Assembly (NCBI RefSeq): GCF_011759375.1
Contig: NZ_JAARML010000001.1
Span: 806,001-870,000, forward strand
Origin: Paraflavitalea devenefica
Lineage (GTDB): Bacteria; Bacteroidota; Bacteroidia; Chitinophagales; Chitinophagaceae
Direction of reading: 5' to 3'
DNA length: 64,000 nt
Shown here: one piece after another, positions 63,931 to 64,000 of the stretch
How the letters are laid out: each line of letters opens with the position of its first letter
How positions within the stretch are numbered: the stretch's first letter is position 1
Made by a program: the position numbers and the translations under genes
The notes under the pieces: generated by a model
The model's input: the letters and a program-made list of their open reading frames with translations, nothing else
Database searches by the model: none
Told to the model about the DNA's origin: nothing

Positions 63931-64000
63931 TATTAAATGGCGAGTGGTGAATGGCAAGTAGCGAGTAGGCGCGCCTGATGGTTAACAATAAATGGTGAAT
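63931..64000. repeat. GAGTGGTGAATGG-type low-complexity repeat at the right edge
   Basis: Words GCGAGTGGTGAATGGC, AAGTAGCGAGTAGG and AATGGTGAAT recur with variation, and GGCGCGCC is palindromic. Similar words occur in reverse orientation in the hemC insertion. The element runs off the window. Confidence 0.45.

Noticed and set aside
1..64000. CRISPR arrays, rRNA genes, transposases and integrases
   Set aside because: No regularly spaced direct repeats, no rRNA-like sequence, and no transposase or integrase motifs were seen in any gene.

Overview
The window looks like a chromosomal segment of a Bacteroidota bacterium, most likely of the Chitinophagaceae. The evidence is a large secreted protein with a type IX (gliding-type) C-terminal sorting domain, -7 boxes of the form TAnnTTTG in front of several operons, an UpxY-type antiterminator heading a polysaccharide locus, and a 7TM / histidine kinase / LuxR-type regulator set. 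Genus-level placement is inference. Layout: (1) 1-5 kb: the 5' end of ileS (-), a 1268-residue type IX secreted protein (+), and an intergenic region holding a candidate structured RNA with its own promoter, a possible pseudoknot and a terminator hairpin. (2) 5.2-14.6 kb: a heme locus. hemJ and hemH (-) diverge from hemA-hemC-hemD-hemE-hemF-hemB-hemL (+). Together these cover every step from glutamyl-tRNA to protoheme. hemC carries an in-frame palindromic repeat. (3) 14.6-50.6 kb: one long reverse-strand polysaccharide locus, read from a promoter near 50.6 kb: upxY, OPX export protein, Wzc-like kinase, Wzm/Wzt ABC exporter, many glycosyltransferases, two hexapeptide acetyltransferases, a WbpG/HisH/HisF amidotransferase system with a WbpB/WbpD/WbpE-like sugar pathway, a polymerase-like membrane protein, AsnB, and GDP-fucose genes, ending in a CpsB-type phosphatase. 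Several acyltransferase-3 genes are broken, one at an (AT)5 tract that could be phase variable. (4) 51-54.7 kb: a DUF5009-type membrane acyltransferase, a truncated acyltransferase, a small membrane protein and a metallophosphoesterase. (5) 54.7-57.5 kb, the most unusual part: a reverse-strand unit in which a promoter is followed by three tandem modules of [small ORF + hairpin], then seven tightly packed divergent tRNA genes (Ile-UAU, Lys-UUU, Gln-UUG, His-GUG, Arg-ACG, Asn-GUU, Phe-GAA), then the RNA ligase gene rtcB, which carries an in-frame TAG. The first small ORF has a cognate codon for each of the seven array tRNAs within its first 15 codons. The first two terminators each have an alternative pairing partner inside the preceding ORF. 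I read this as a ribosome-mediated attenuator sensing loss of specific tRNAs and releasing replacement tRNAs plus a repair ligase; this is inference. (6) 57.5-64 kb: a two-component system with its membrane protein, a lipoprotein, a small protein, a radical SAM protein, two 2H phosphoesterase (LigT-like) paralogues, and a UmuD-like protein lacking the catalytic serine and lysine, then a long inverted repeat at the right edge.
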